Of a stretch of DNA of 64,000 nt, positions 17,239-25,277 are shown one piece after another (the first letter of the stretch is position 1; each line of letters starts with the position of its first letter). The notes under the pieces are model-generated. The model worked only from the letters and a program-made list of their open reading frames with translations, was not told where the DNA came from and ran no database searches. This DNA comes from Pseudomonas indica NBRC 103045 (GTDB taxonomy: Bacteria > Pseudomonadota > Gammaproteobacteria > Pseudomonadales > Pseudomonadaceae). The stretch is from the NCBI RefSeq assembly GCF_002091635.1, contig NZ_BDAC01000002.1, positions 186,001 to 250,000 on the forward strand. Reading direction: 5' to 3'. The position numbers and the translations under genes were made by a program.

Positions 17239-18387
17239 CTACCGCACGATCGCCAGCTCGAAGCCGCCCTCGTTGCCATGGGCGTGCACCTGCATCCCCA
17301 TCTCGTTCACCGACAGCTCCTGCAAGGGGCGTTTGAACGGTTTGTTGTCCAGGGTCTGTAGAGTGCGGTCCTCGTCGGTAGTCAGCAGCAACACATAACG
17401 TTCCCCCTCCGCCGCCCGGACCGGAATCGTCCCTTCGATGAACGCATAGCGATACCAGGTCTCGCCGTGCAACTGGTAGACCGCATCGCTGACCAGACGG
17501 GTCGGGCGCTTCGCCTCGTCGAGGAACAGCAGCGACGGGTAGACCACCTGTTTGTTGGCGAAACTGCGTATCCGCAAACCGTAGACCCGGTGCGAGCGTG
17601 GTAGCCGGAGGGCCGCGTAGTAGCTACGCCCCATGGGGAAATCGAAGCTCGGCGAATAGCGATTCAGTTCCTCGTAACGCGGCTGATCCACCGACAGGTC
17701 GGTGAATGCGTCCTCCGACAGTTGGGTACAGCAGCGATCCACCAGGCTCTGATAAAGGCTCTGCTGCTGCTCTTTGCTGCCTTGCAGGAGCGCCTTCATC
17801 GCCTCCGTCGGCTGGCCATCCAACCCCGGCAGCGCCGGTGCGCGTCGCTCGAACGCAACCTCGCGCCCTTCGCTGTAACGGGCCTGCTGCGTCGGAGCCG
17901 CCTCGGCGACACGCTCTCTCGGCACAGGCGAGTTACGCATACGGCCCTGCTCGTCGACCCAGGTGTAGTAGGGACTGCCATACTCGCTACGGACGAATCC
18001 CCTCCCCTCCAAAACATCAGCGTCGATGTATTCGCCTGAACGCTGGCCATTGGGCAGCCGGATGTCCGGCCGGCCGTCCCTGGCCTGGGCGCCGGCGTAG
18101 AAGCTGTTCTGCAGGTTGCCGTTGGCATCCACCCAGGTGAAATACCGGCGCTTCTGCTCGCCGCTGCTCTGGCTTCCGGGCCAGCGGGTGCCCTGCTCGT
18201 CGCCCTGGCGCGCCTGGTCGCTGCGGGCGATCCGCTGCCGGGCCTGGCTCTGCTGCTCGGCATAACGCGAATCGACGAAGGTATTGTGCAGTCGCCCTTG
18301 ATCATCGACCCAGGTCAGGTAACGCCCACCAGCGGCCTGGAGCGGCAGACTGAGAAGAAGTGCGAGACCGAAAGCAAGAACGCGCAT
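17239..18387 (-). CDS. DUF4124/MalM-like secreted protein (FilE-like)
   Basis: The 382-residue protein starts at the ATG at 18387 with a signal peptide (LAFGLALLLSLPLQAAGG). Three short repeats follow, each like a DUF4124 unit: YLTWVDDQGRLHNTF near 24, YFTWVDANGNLQNSF near 86 and YYTWVDEQGRMRNSP near 140. The C-terminal half (from CCTQLSEDAFTDL) resembles MalM-type domains, with FDFPMGRSYYAALRLP and a beta-rich remainder. It begins eight bases after the FadL-like gene and ends the cluster. The gene order recalls the Fil putative pilus system of Acinetobacter, where FilE sits last. Exact function unknown. Confidence 0.7.
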   Translation of the reverse strand: MRVLAFGLALLLSLPLQAAGGRYLTWVDDQGRLHNTFVDSRYAEQQSQARQRIARSDQARQGDEQGTRWPGSQSSGEQKRRYFTWVDANGNLQNSFYAGAQARDGRPDIRLPNGQRSGEYIDADVLEGRGFVRSEYGSPYYTWVDEQGRMRNSPVPRERVAEAAPTQQARYSEGREVAFERRAPALPGLDGQPTEAMKALLQGSKEQQQSLYQSLVDRCCTQLSEDAFTDLSVDQPRYEELNRYSPSFDFPMGRSYYAALRLPRSHRVYGLRIRSFANKQVVYPSLLFLDEAKRPTRLVSDAVYQLHGETWYRYAFIEGTIPVRAAEGERYVLLLTTDEDRTLQTLDNKPFKRPLQELSVNEMGMQVHAHGNEGGFELAIVR

Positions 18388-18395
18388 GGAAAGCC

Positions 18396-19988
18396 TCAGA
18401 AAGCAGTCTGGTAGGTCAGTGCGAACACGTAGGCCTTGACCGTGGTTTCGATGTCCAGATCGGCGTACGGGTTGTAGACCATGCTGTCCAGGTTCGAACA
18501 GTTGACGTTGCAGCTCGAGCGGGCCGGGATGTCCTGCTTGCTGACCAGATAATTGAAGCCGACGTCGATCACCGTGTCCTTGTCCCAGCGATAGCCCGCG
18601 CCAAGACCGTACAACGTGGCCTCGCCGAGCGGCGCCAGGACATCGGCGGCGTTGCCCGGGATCGCCGAACGGCGTGGCTCGTAGCCGAAACGCAGGCTCA
18701 GGCGGTCGTTGACTTCGTACTGGACACCCAATGCCCAGCTCCATACCGACTCATAGTTGCGGTCGAGAATGATGCTGTGCGAGGTGGCGTTGTTCGGCGA
18801 AAACAGCTTGGCGATCCGCAGCACGTCCAGTTCGCGGTCGAACTCCAGCTCGAACTTGTCCCAGGCATCGTAATCGGTCCACTTGAGATCGAAGTTGATC
18901 TGCCATTTCGGATGCGGCTTGATCTTGATCCCCGTGGCAAAGTGCGCCGGGTAGGTCAGGTCCAGGGACACATTGCCTTCTTCTTCGTCGAATACGCCGT
19001 CCGGGGTGATGCTGCTGAAGATCACGCCGATCAGCGAACTGTCCAAGCCCCGCCAGAAGCCCTGCCAGTCCTGGGAATAATCGACCCGGTACTTGCCCTG
19101 CAGGTGCATCTTCGCCTCGCTTTGGTACACCGCACCCCAGGCGAACCAGTCGGTCGGCTCCCAGAGAAAGCCGATGTTCCAGGTCGGCGACAGGGTCTGC
19201 TGCATGTCGATGTCGATATTGGCGATGTCGGTGAACGGACCGAGGTCGCCGCCGCAGATGTTCAACAGCACCTCGAACGGGTTGCCGTCGACCGTACAGA
19301 GCGCGTCCTGGGCGGCCCCGGTCAGGCCGGTCAGGACGTTGGGTGCGCGGAAATCCTGGTTGATGGCCATGGCCTGGTGGGAAAAACCAATCGACAGCCC
19401 CACCGACAGCTCGTCGTTGACCTGGTAGCCGATCGACGGCGAGAAATAGGTCAGCCGTTGCAGCACCACTTCCCGGCCCTGGTAGCGAGCCGGGTCGTCT
19501 GAGTCGCGGGTGAACCCCAAGGCCTGGGGCGTATAGACATTGGTGGCGAAGGTGAATTTCGACCCCGGTGGATTGATCGACAGGCCCGCCAGGGGCGCGA
19601 ACAGCAGCGGGACTTCCATCGCCCCGCCCAGGCCGGGCAGGTACATGGCCGCTGTGGTCGTCCGGCTGGAACTGTTGGCCACCGGGTCGTCCTTCAGGCC
19701 GAAGAAGCTGCTGCCGTAGTCCGGCGGCGCATCGAAGTCGGCACGGATATCCATCATCCCGGTGATGAACTTGACGACGGTCTGGCGCCCCTTGAGCTTG
19801 GTCAGGGCCGCCGGGTTGTAGTGCACGGCATCGATACCGCTGGAGTCGGCGGTGATCGCGTTGCCCAGGGCCATGGCCTTGGGGTTGCCGATGGTCAGGT
19901 TCTGCGCCAGTTGGGCATTGGCGGCACCGGCCCAGAGCAGAGCTATCCCGGAGATCGCCCGCGCGAGCGGCGAAATACGCATGATCAT
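18396..19988 (-). CDS. FadL-family outer-membrane protein (FilD-like)
   Basis: The 530-residue protein has a signal peptide ending ...GAANA and then the FadL/OmpP1 N-terminal block (IGNPKAMALGNAITADSS, GIDAVHYNPAALTKLKG). Alternating polar/aromatic beta strands continue to a terminal ALTYQTAF with C-terminal Phe, as expected for a barrel inserted by BAM. FadL barrels move long-chain fatty acids or hydrophobic compounds. Here the gene is embedded in a co-oriented cluster with a second barrel-like protein and a C39 peptidase, so a secretion- or assembly-related role is equally possible. Confidence 0.8.
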   Translation of the reverse strand: MIMRISPLARAISGIALLWAGAANAQLAQNLTIGNPKAMALGNAITADSSGIDAVHYNPAALTKLKGRQTVVKFITGMMDIRADFDAPPDYGSSFFGLKDDPVANSSSRTTTAAMYLPGLGGAMEVPLLFAPLAGLSINPPGSKFTFATNVYTPQALGFTRDSDDPARYQGREVVLQRLTYFSPSIGYQVNDELSVGLSIGFSHQAMAINQDFRAPNVLTGLTGAAQDALCTVDGNPFEVLLNICGGDLGPFTDIANIDIDMQQTLSPTWNIGFLWEPTDWFAWGAVYQSEAKMHLQGKYRVDYSQDWQGFWRGLDSSLIGVIFSSITPDGVFDEEEGNVSLDLTYPAHFATGIKIKPHPKWQINFDLKWTDYDAWDKFELEFDRELDVLRIAKLFSPNNATSHSIILDRNYESVWSWALGVQYEVNDRLSLRFGYEPRRSAIPGNAADVLAPLGEATLYGLGAGYRWDKDTVIDVGFNYLVSKQDIPARSSCNVNCSNLDSMVYNPYADLDIETTVKAYVFALTYQTAF

Positions 19989-20003
19989 GCTGATCGCTCG
20001 CTG

Positions 20004-21008
20004 TCAGGGGGCCTTCAGGCCTTTGATGTCCAAGGGCATGGAAAGCCCCAGCAACACGTCGGGAGAGTCTTCCGTCATGCCGAAGCCGGCGTTGATGTTG
20101 ACGATATGCTCCGGCGAGGTACGCAGGCCGAGGGAGAAGTTCATGACCGAACTGGTCTGCTCGCGCCCCTCCAGCGTGACGTCGGAAAACTTGAACTCCG
20201 GCGCCAGGGAATGCGCCATCTGATAGGAAGCCGCCAGCGAAACGTCGTAGGACAGCGCATAGGCGAAGCCCATGCTGAAGTTGAAGGTCGAGCCCGGATC
20301 GACCCCTTCCAGCAGGCGTCCGCCGCGGACTTGGTGGATACCGTGGATAGGCAGGTTATAGGTGTAGCCCAACGAACCGAACAGCACGACCGGATCGATC
20401 ACATAGGACATGTTGGCGCCGAAGCCGAGGCTGTAGTAGCCGTTGCCGGTGGAGAGATCGGTATCGCTGTTGATGTCGTAGGGGCTCTCCCCGGTGGGCA
20501 GGCCGAGGGTCGCGTAGAGCGTGGTGACCGGACGGCCGCGCAGCGAAGCCCAGGGCTGCCAGCGCAGTGAGGCGGAAACGTCGCCGAGGCTGTAGACGTT
20601 GAGGTCGCGCTCGGTGTCGTACTTGGCCACAAACGGCAGGCGCACGCTGAAGGTCAGGTTGTCCCAGACGCCATAGTCGAAGGTGAACGAATTGGTGAAG
20701 GTGTGCTGGGCCTCGCTCTGGCCGATCACGCTGTAGACGTTATTGCCGGTACGGACCGTCTCGATCAGGGTGTCGCGGGTCAGGGAATAGTCGAAGCCGT
20801 AGGTCAGCGTGCGCTCACCCTTCTTCAGCAGGGTGTAGCTCTTCTCAGCTGCCTGGAAGACTTCCTCCAGGGCCTTGGTACTATCGGCATCGTCTTCTTT
20901 CTTGCTCAATGCCTCACGGGCATCATCGACGGAAGGCTCATCGGCCATCACCGGCCCGGCGGCCAGAAGCGTCAGCATGGCCAGCCATGCGCACCCCCTC
21001 ACTCCCAT
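20004..21008 (-). CDS. Predicted outer-membrane beta-barrel protein (FilC-like)
   Basis: The 334-residue protein has a signal peptide (residues 1-22, AMLTLLAAGPVMA), a short acidic helical stretch (SVDDAREALSKKEDDADSTK), and then many amphipathic beta strands typical of transporter-like barrels (LTYGFDYSLTRDTLIETV, LGLPTGESPYDI). It lies 15 bases upstream of the FadL-like gene and 49 bases after the peptidase gene. The arrangement peptidase-barrel-barrel matches Fil or Fap-like clusters, where a C39 protein works with an outer-membrane exporter. Confidence 0.7.
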   Translation of the reverse strand: MGVRGCAWLAMLTLLAAGPVMADEPSVDDAREALSKKEDDADSTKALEEVFQAAEKSYTLLKKGERTLTYGFDYSLTRDTLIETVRTGNNVYSVIGQSEAQHTFTNSFTFDYGVWDNLTFSVRLPFVAKYDTERDLNVYSLGDVSASLRWQPWASLRGRPVTTLYATLGLPTGESPYDINSDTDLSTGNGYYSLGFGANMSYVIDPVVLFGSLGYTYNLPIHGIHQVRGGRLLEGVDPGSTFNFSMGFAYALSYDVSLAASYQMAHSLAPEFKFSDVTLEGREQTSSVMNFSLGLRTSPEHIVNINAGFGMTEDSPDVLLGLSMPLDIKGLKAP

Positions 21009-21057
21009 GACGCTATCCCCATCTCGTTATTGTTGTCGGGCTTCGTGCAACAGACGT

Positions 21058-21819
21058 TTACTTGCGGCGGATGTACTGGATGTCGCCTCCGGAGCCCAGC
21101 TCGGTGGCCTGCTCCGAGGTGAACTTGGCGATTTCGGGAAACTCCCTGAAGGCCAGCAGGCTGACCGTACGATCGTCGACCAGGCGCAGGTCGCGCTCGG
21201 TCAGCTGCAAGGCGTTGCGCGGCGCCTGCCCGCCGGGAAAGATGGCGAACAGCACGTTCTGGTCCCAGATTTCCTCGAAGCGGGTCCGGGTGAAACTGAT
21301 GTTGCCCAGCGCCGGATCGGCTACGAACACGTGGTCGTTGTAGACGTCCCGGACCACGACGAAGTGTTTGAACCCGGCGTACTCGATCGGCACGATGGCC
21401 GGATGTTCGAGGGCATCCAGGTCCGAGAAGTCGGCGCGAAACCCGCCGCTCTCATAGCCGAGGGCAGCCACGAAGCGCTTCATGTCCAACAGCGAAAAGC
21501 CCCGCCGCTCGACGATCTTTTCCGCCTCGCCGAAACGCAATAGCCCCTCCATCACCTGGCGTTCTTCGAGGTTGCGGCCCAGGTAGTAGTCGAGCAGGGT
21601 GGTCAATGCCGCCGAGCCGCAGCTGTAGTCGTAGGCCTGGCGGATCACATTGCGGAACTGCAGCTGGCTCATCGGCTCCAGCACCACCGACTCGCGCACC
21701 GGGACGGTCCCGTTCAGCGCCTGGGTAATGTTCACCGTGCCTTGCTGCTGCGGCTTGGTTTCCACCGCCTCGGTGAAACCGAACACGCCGATCAGGCTGC
21801 CCACGAGGATTTCGATCAT
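21058..21819 (-). CDS. C39-family cysteine peptidase (FilB/FapD-like)
   Basis: The 253-residue protein has a hydrophobic N-terminus (ILVGSLIGVFGF) and a single C39 domain. The catalytic Cys lies in QAYDYSCGSAALTTLLDYYL, the His in YAGFKHFVVVRDV and the Asp in DHVFVADPALGN. There is no ABC transporter module, unlike bacteriocin-processing C39 exporters. Stand-alone periplasmic C39 proteins occur in the Fap amyloid and Fil systems, where they are thought to process or handle secreted subunits; the adjacent small secreted protein is the obvious candidate substrate. Confidence 0.82.
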   Translation of the reverse strand: MIEILVGSLIGVFGFTEAVETKPQQQGTVNITQALNGTVPVRESVVLEPMSQLQFRNVIRQAYDYSCGSAALTTLLDYYLGRNLEERQVMEGLLRFGEAEKIVERRGFSLLDMKRFVAALGYESGGFRADFSDLDALEHPAIVPIEYAGFKHFVVVRDVYNDHVFVADPALGNISFTRTRFEEIWDQNVLFAIFPGGQAPRNALQLTERDLRLVDDRTVSLLAFREFPEIAKFTSEQATELGSGGDIQYIRRK

Positions 21820-21893
21820 GCCGTCCGCCCAGATCCCGCCCGCCGAGGAGAACCCCGCCGACCCGGCGGGGCTTTCCGGTCGGGCAACCGAAC

Positions 21894-22325
21894 TCAGTGA
21901 CCCCAGACCTTGACGGTACTGCCGGCCATGTTCAGGTCGTTGATGGCCAGGGAGCCCAGGCTGGCGGCGCTGCTGTTACCCACCTTGATGGCGCCGACTT
22001 CCAGCTGGCCGGTCATCTCCGGCAGGCTGATCTGCAGCTGCTGGGTACCGCTGCTGTTGGTGACCACATCGACCATCAGCGGGTTGTCGTCGGAAATGTC
22101 GAAGCCGTCGAAGGACACGGTTTCCATGCGCAGCGAACCGCCGTTGGTATCGCCGTCGGTGTAGACGATGCTGCCGATGGAGCCGTTGAAGCTACCGGAA
22201 ATGCTGATTCCGTCCTGACCGGTTACGCCGGCCAGCGCGGCATCGTCCATCGCTTTCAGATCGGCCTGGGCCAGGAGCGGAGCGGTCAGCAGAGCAGCAA
22301 GCGCCAGTTGGTTGAGTCTTTTCAT
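21894..22325 (-). CDS. Small secreted DUF6160-like protein (FilA-like)
   Basis: The 143-residue protein starts at the ATG at 22325 (GGAG site upstream; a start five codons earlier is less likely). A signal peptide (LALAALLTAPLLAQA) is followed by LKAMDDAALAGVTGQDGISI, a segment typical of DUF6160 or type-II-like secreted subunits. The rest is low-complexity, rich in Gly, Ser, Asn and Val (GSFNGSIGSIVYTDGDTN), consistent with a beta-rich extracellular or surface protein. It is the first structural gene after the two LuxR regulators and is probably the main exported component of the cluster. Confidence 0.72.
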   Translation of the reverse strand: MKRLNQLALAALLTAPLLAQADLKAMDDAALAGVTGQDGISISGSFNGSIGSIVYTDGDTNGGSLRMETVSFDGFDISDDNPLMVDVVTNSSGTQQLQISLPEMTGQLEVGAIKVGNSSAASLGSLAINDLNMAGSTVKVWGH

Positions 22326-22422
22326 TCTTCTTATCTCCAAAAGATCACAGGTGGGTTACCCCGGGGTGCCGCCGCAGACTCCTGTCTCCGGCAGTGGGAC
22401 CGGCTCGCGCCGATCTCCAGGC

Positions 22423-22476
22423 CCGACGCTGCTTCCCTAGTCGCGTCGGACATGGATTCGTGAAGCCCCTGGCTTC
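22423..22476. promoter_or_regulatory. Two inverted repeats in the leader between LuxR gene and filA-like gene
   Basis: CCGACGC/GCGTCGG (22423-22449) and GAAGCC/GGCTTC with a three-base loop (22462-22476) lie in the 240-bp gap before the small secreted protein. They could end the LuxR transcript or serve as regulator-binding sites. No clear sigma-70 or sigma-54 promoter was picked out. Confidence 0.3.
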
Positions 22477-22565
22477 GCGTCCTGTGAACAAGCTACTGGC
22501 CACCCTCTCGCCTGCCAGCCCATCCAACGGATGGAGCGGAACGGCAGCGCTGCGGAGGCTTTACT

Positions 22566-25277
22566 TCAGGCCTCGCTGAGCAAGCCGAGACTTTTCCCCT
22601 TCAAGACCGCTTGCGTGCGGCTGCGTACTCCCAACTTGGCGAACAGGTTGTGCAGGTGCCACTTGATGGTGGCTTCCGAGAGATGCACCGCCTGGGCGAT
22701 GTCGCGGTTCGACAACCCCGCCGCCACGAACCGCAGGATCTCCCGCTCACGATGGCTAACGTCTTGATTTTCTTCGAATGTATCCGGGTCGACGGCGAGC
22801 CGCCGGCACTGCTCGCGAAGCATCTCCGCGACACCCTGCCAGGTTCCCGCGCGCCTGGGTTCGGCAGCGCGCCAGGCATCCCAGAGCGGCAGCAGCCACA
22901 GCGCATCGTCCAGGAACAGGCGCCGATAGCCACTGGCCCAGGCCTCTTCCAATGTGGACCGGAACAGGGCGAAGGCTTTTTCGCTGTTACCGCGCCGCCA
23001 ATACGCTACAGAGAGTAACAAGGACAGACGCAAACGCCGGTCGCGCTGCACTTCCGCCGCCTGTTTGCTCACGCAGGCCTCCAGCATGGCCTGCGCTTTG
23101 TCGGCGCGCCGCTCGCTCAAGGCCAACCGGGCTTCCGCCAGCACCTGCGCGGCATGCGCATCGGGATAGCGCCCTGCCGAAAGACCGGCGAGATGACGTT
23201 CCAGTTGCAGGCAAATGCGCTCGGCCTCGTTCGGTCGCCGCATCCAGAGCAGGAACTGCACTTTGCAACTCATGCCCAGGGCGAAGACCCGTTCGTAGCC
23301 GGGTCCTTGCAGGCTGGCCAGCCATTCGTCCAACTGGGCCAGGCCCTGCTCCGGTTCGCCGGCGAAGAAACGCGCCCGCGCCATGACCAGATGGCCCCGG
23401 CTGATCAACTCCACTGGGGTCGCTACGTCGCGCCAGGTGGTCGCCAAGGGCAACTCAGCGAGGATCGCGGCATGGCGATCCTGCTCGTAGAGCAGATCGG
23501 CATAGGCCAACGCCAAGGGGCCGCCGACCCGGCTGCGCCGGCCGAACACGCGCTCGACCCGGTTGCGCGCCAGTTCGGCGATGGAGCGTCCGCGCTCGAG
23601 ATCGCCCCGCTCCTTGCAGATCAGCGCTTCGATCAGGCTGGTCATCGCGTGCAGGTATTCGCTGTCCACCTGGCGCAGGCAGTGGCGCGCAGTGGCGATG
23701 GCCTTCTCGGCGTCGCCGAAATCGCCGAGCAAGGCATGCGCCGCCGCCTGCACACAGGCCAGGCTGGCACGGAACACCGGCTGGTTGTCCGGCGCGATGC
23801 TCAGCCAGTGCCGGGCAACCTTGAGGCAGCTCTCCAGCTTGTCCTGATAGAGCAGCACCAGCGCCTTGAGCACCTGCACAGCCGCCAGCAACTCGGCAAG
23901 GCCGAAGTGGAGAACGGTGCCGCGCCCTTGCAGCAGCCGCGTGCTCACTTCCTCGATCAATGCCTCGGCCTCGGCGAACTTCTGCTCGAACGCCAGTTGC
24001 CAGGCATAGAAAATCTGGAACACCGGATGTTCCTGGATCACCTCGGCAGGCACGCCCTTGAGCATGGCGAGGATGCTGTACACCCGGTTGCCGGCGATCA
24101 GGTGAGCCCCCTGGCGCTCCAGCAGTTCGGCGGCAAACCGGTAATCGCGGGCACGCAACGAATAGCGGATCGCCCGTTCCGGCAGATCGCGGCTCTCGCA
24201 CCAGCGCGCTGCGGCATGCAACAGCGCGCTGCTGTCGCCGCGGCGAGCCAGGCGCCCCTGGAGGAACTCGGCGAACAGGTGGTGGTAGCGGAACCACTCG
24301 CCCTGGTCATCCAGCGGGATCACGAACAATTGCTCGCCCTGCAGGCGCATCAGCATGTCCAGGCCATCGCGGCGACCGGTGAGTGCGTTGCATAGGTCGG
24401 CGCAAAACTCATCCAGTACCGAAGTCTGGTCGAGGAACTGCTGCAACGGCTCCGGCAGGCTGTCGAGCACATCTTCGGCAAGGTAGTCGGCAATGTTCCG
24501 CTCGGTACCGGACAGGCCGGCGAGAAACGCAGCCCGGTCCGGGTGCCGGGCCATGGCCAAGGAGGCGAGATGCAGCGCGGTGATCCAGCCCTCGGTGCGC
24601 GCCTGGAGCTGGTCCAGCTCGGACTCGCTCAACGGCAGTTGCTTGATGTCGCGGAAGTAGGCTTCGGTTTCCTCGCGGGTCAGGCGCAAGTCCTCGCCCT
24701 TCAGCCAGAAAGCCCAGGGTTCGTCGGCGAGAAAACGCGGCTGGTAGCGCGTGCTGGTGACCAGATGGACATTGGCCGGCAAATGCTCCACCAGGTAGCG
24801 CGTCGCCTGGCCGAGCGCCGGGTGGCGGATGCGGTGGAAGTCGTCGAACACCAGGTACAGCTCGCTCTCCAGCCGTTTGAGATCAGCCAGGAAGGAGTCG
24901 ATCACTGCCTCCACCGGCCAGCTCACGTCACCCTGGAGCATGGCGCTGGTACTGCTGCCGAAGCCCGGAACCACCGCCTCGATGGCCGCCACCACGTATT
25001 GCAGCAAGCGCTGCGGCTCGCTGTCGCTCTCGTCGCAGGACAACCAGGCCACCTGCGCTCCCGCACCCTGCAAGCGCAAACGGAATTGGGCGAGCACCGT
25101 GCTCTTGCCGTAGCCGGCCGGCGCGCTCAACACCAGCAGGCGGCGGTCGCGTTCGTTGAACAATCGCTCGATCAGCGCGCCCCGGGGCAATAACGGACGC
25201 CCGCTGGCCTCCGCCGGGAAAAGCTTGGTGCGCAACAGGGGGACACGACGAAACGGAGCAGAAGACTGGACGCTCAT
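22566..25277 (-). CDS. MalT-like LuxR transcriptional regulator 1
   Basis: The 903-residue protein is a large ATP-binding LuxR (LAL/MalT type). A P-loop APAGYGKST lies at about residues 51-59 and a LVFDDFHRI Walker-B stretch near 140-150. A TPR-like helical middle follows, and a C-terminal LuxR HTH (REREILRFVAAGLSNRDIAQ, then SEATIKWHLHNLFAKLG). Its start overlaps the stop of the second regulator by four bases (ATGA). Being immediately upstream of and co-oriented with the Fil-like genes, it is the likely activator of that cluster. Confidence 0.92.
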   Translation of the reverse strand: MSVQSSAPFRRVPLLRTKLFPAEASGRPLLPRGALIERLFNERDRRLLVLSAPAGYGKSTVLAQFRLRLQGAGAQVAWLSCDESDSEPQRLLQYVVAAIEAVVPGFGSSTSAMLQGDVSWPVEAVIDSFLADLKRLESELYLVFDDFHRIRHPALGQATRYLVEHLPANVHLVTSTRYQPRFLADEPWAFWLKGEDLRLTREETEAYFRDIKQLPLSESELDQLQARTEGWITALHLASLAMARHPDRAAFLAGLSGTERNIADYLAEDVLDSLPEPLQQFLDQTSVLDEFCADLCNALTGRRDGLDMLMRLQGEQLFVIPLDDQGEWFRYHHLFAEFLQGRLARRGDSSALLHAAARWCESRDLPERAIRYSLRARDYRFAAELLERQGAHLIAGNRVYSILAMLKGVPAEVIQEHPVFQIFYAWQLAFEQKFAEAEALIEEVSTRLLQGRGTVLHFGLAELLAAVQVLKALVLLYQDKLESCLKVARHWLSIAPDNQPVFRASLACVQAAAHALLGDFGDAEKAIATARHCLRQVDSEYLHAMTSLIEALICKERGDLERGRSIAELARNRVERVFGRRSRVGGPLALAYADLLYEQDRHAAILAELPLATTWRDVATPVELISRGHLVMARARFFAGEPEQGLAQLDEWLASLQGPGYERVFALGMSCKVQFLLWMRRPNEAERICLQLERHLAGLSAGRYPDAHAAQVLAEARLALSERRADKAQAMLEACVSKQAAEVQRDRRLRLSLLLSVAYWRRGNSEKAFALFRSTLEEAWASGYRRLFLDDALWLLPLWDAWRAAEPRRAGTWQGVAEMLREQCRRLAVDPDTFEENQDVSHREREILRFVAAGLSNRDIAQAVHLSEATIKWHLHNLFAKLGVRSRTQAVLKGKSLGLLSEA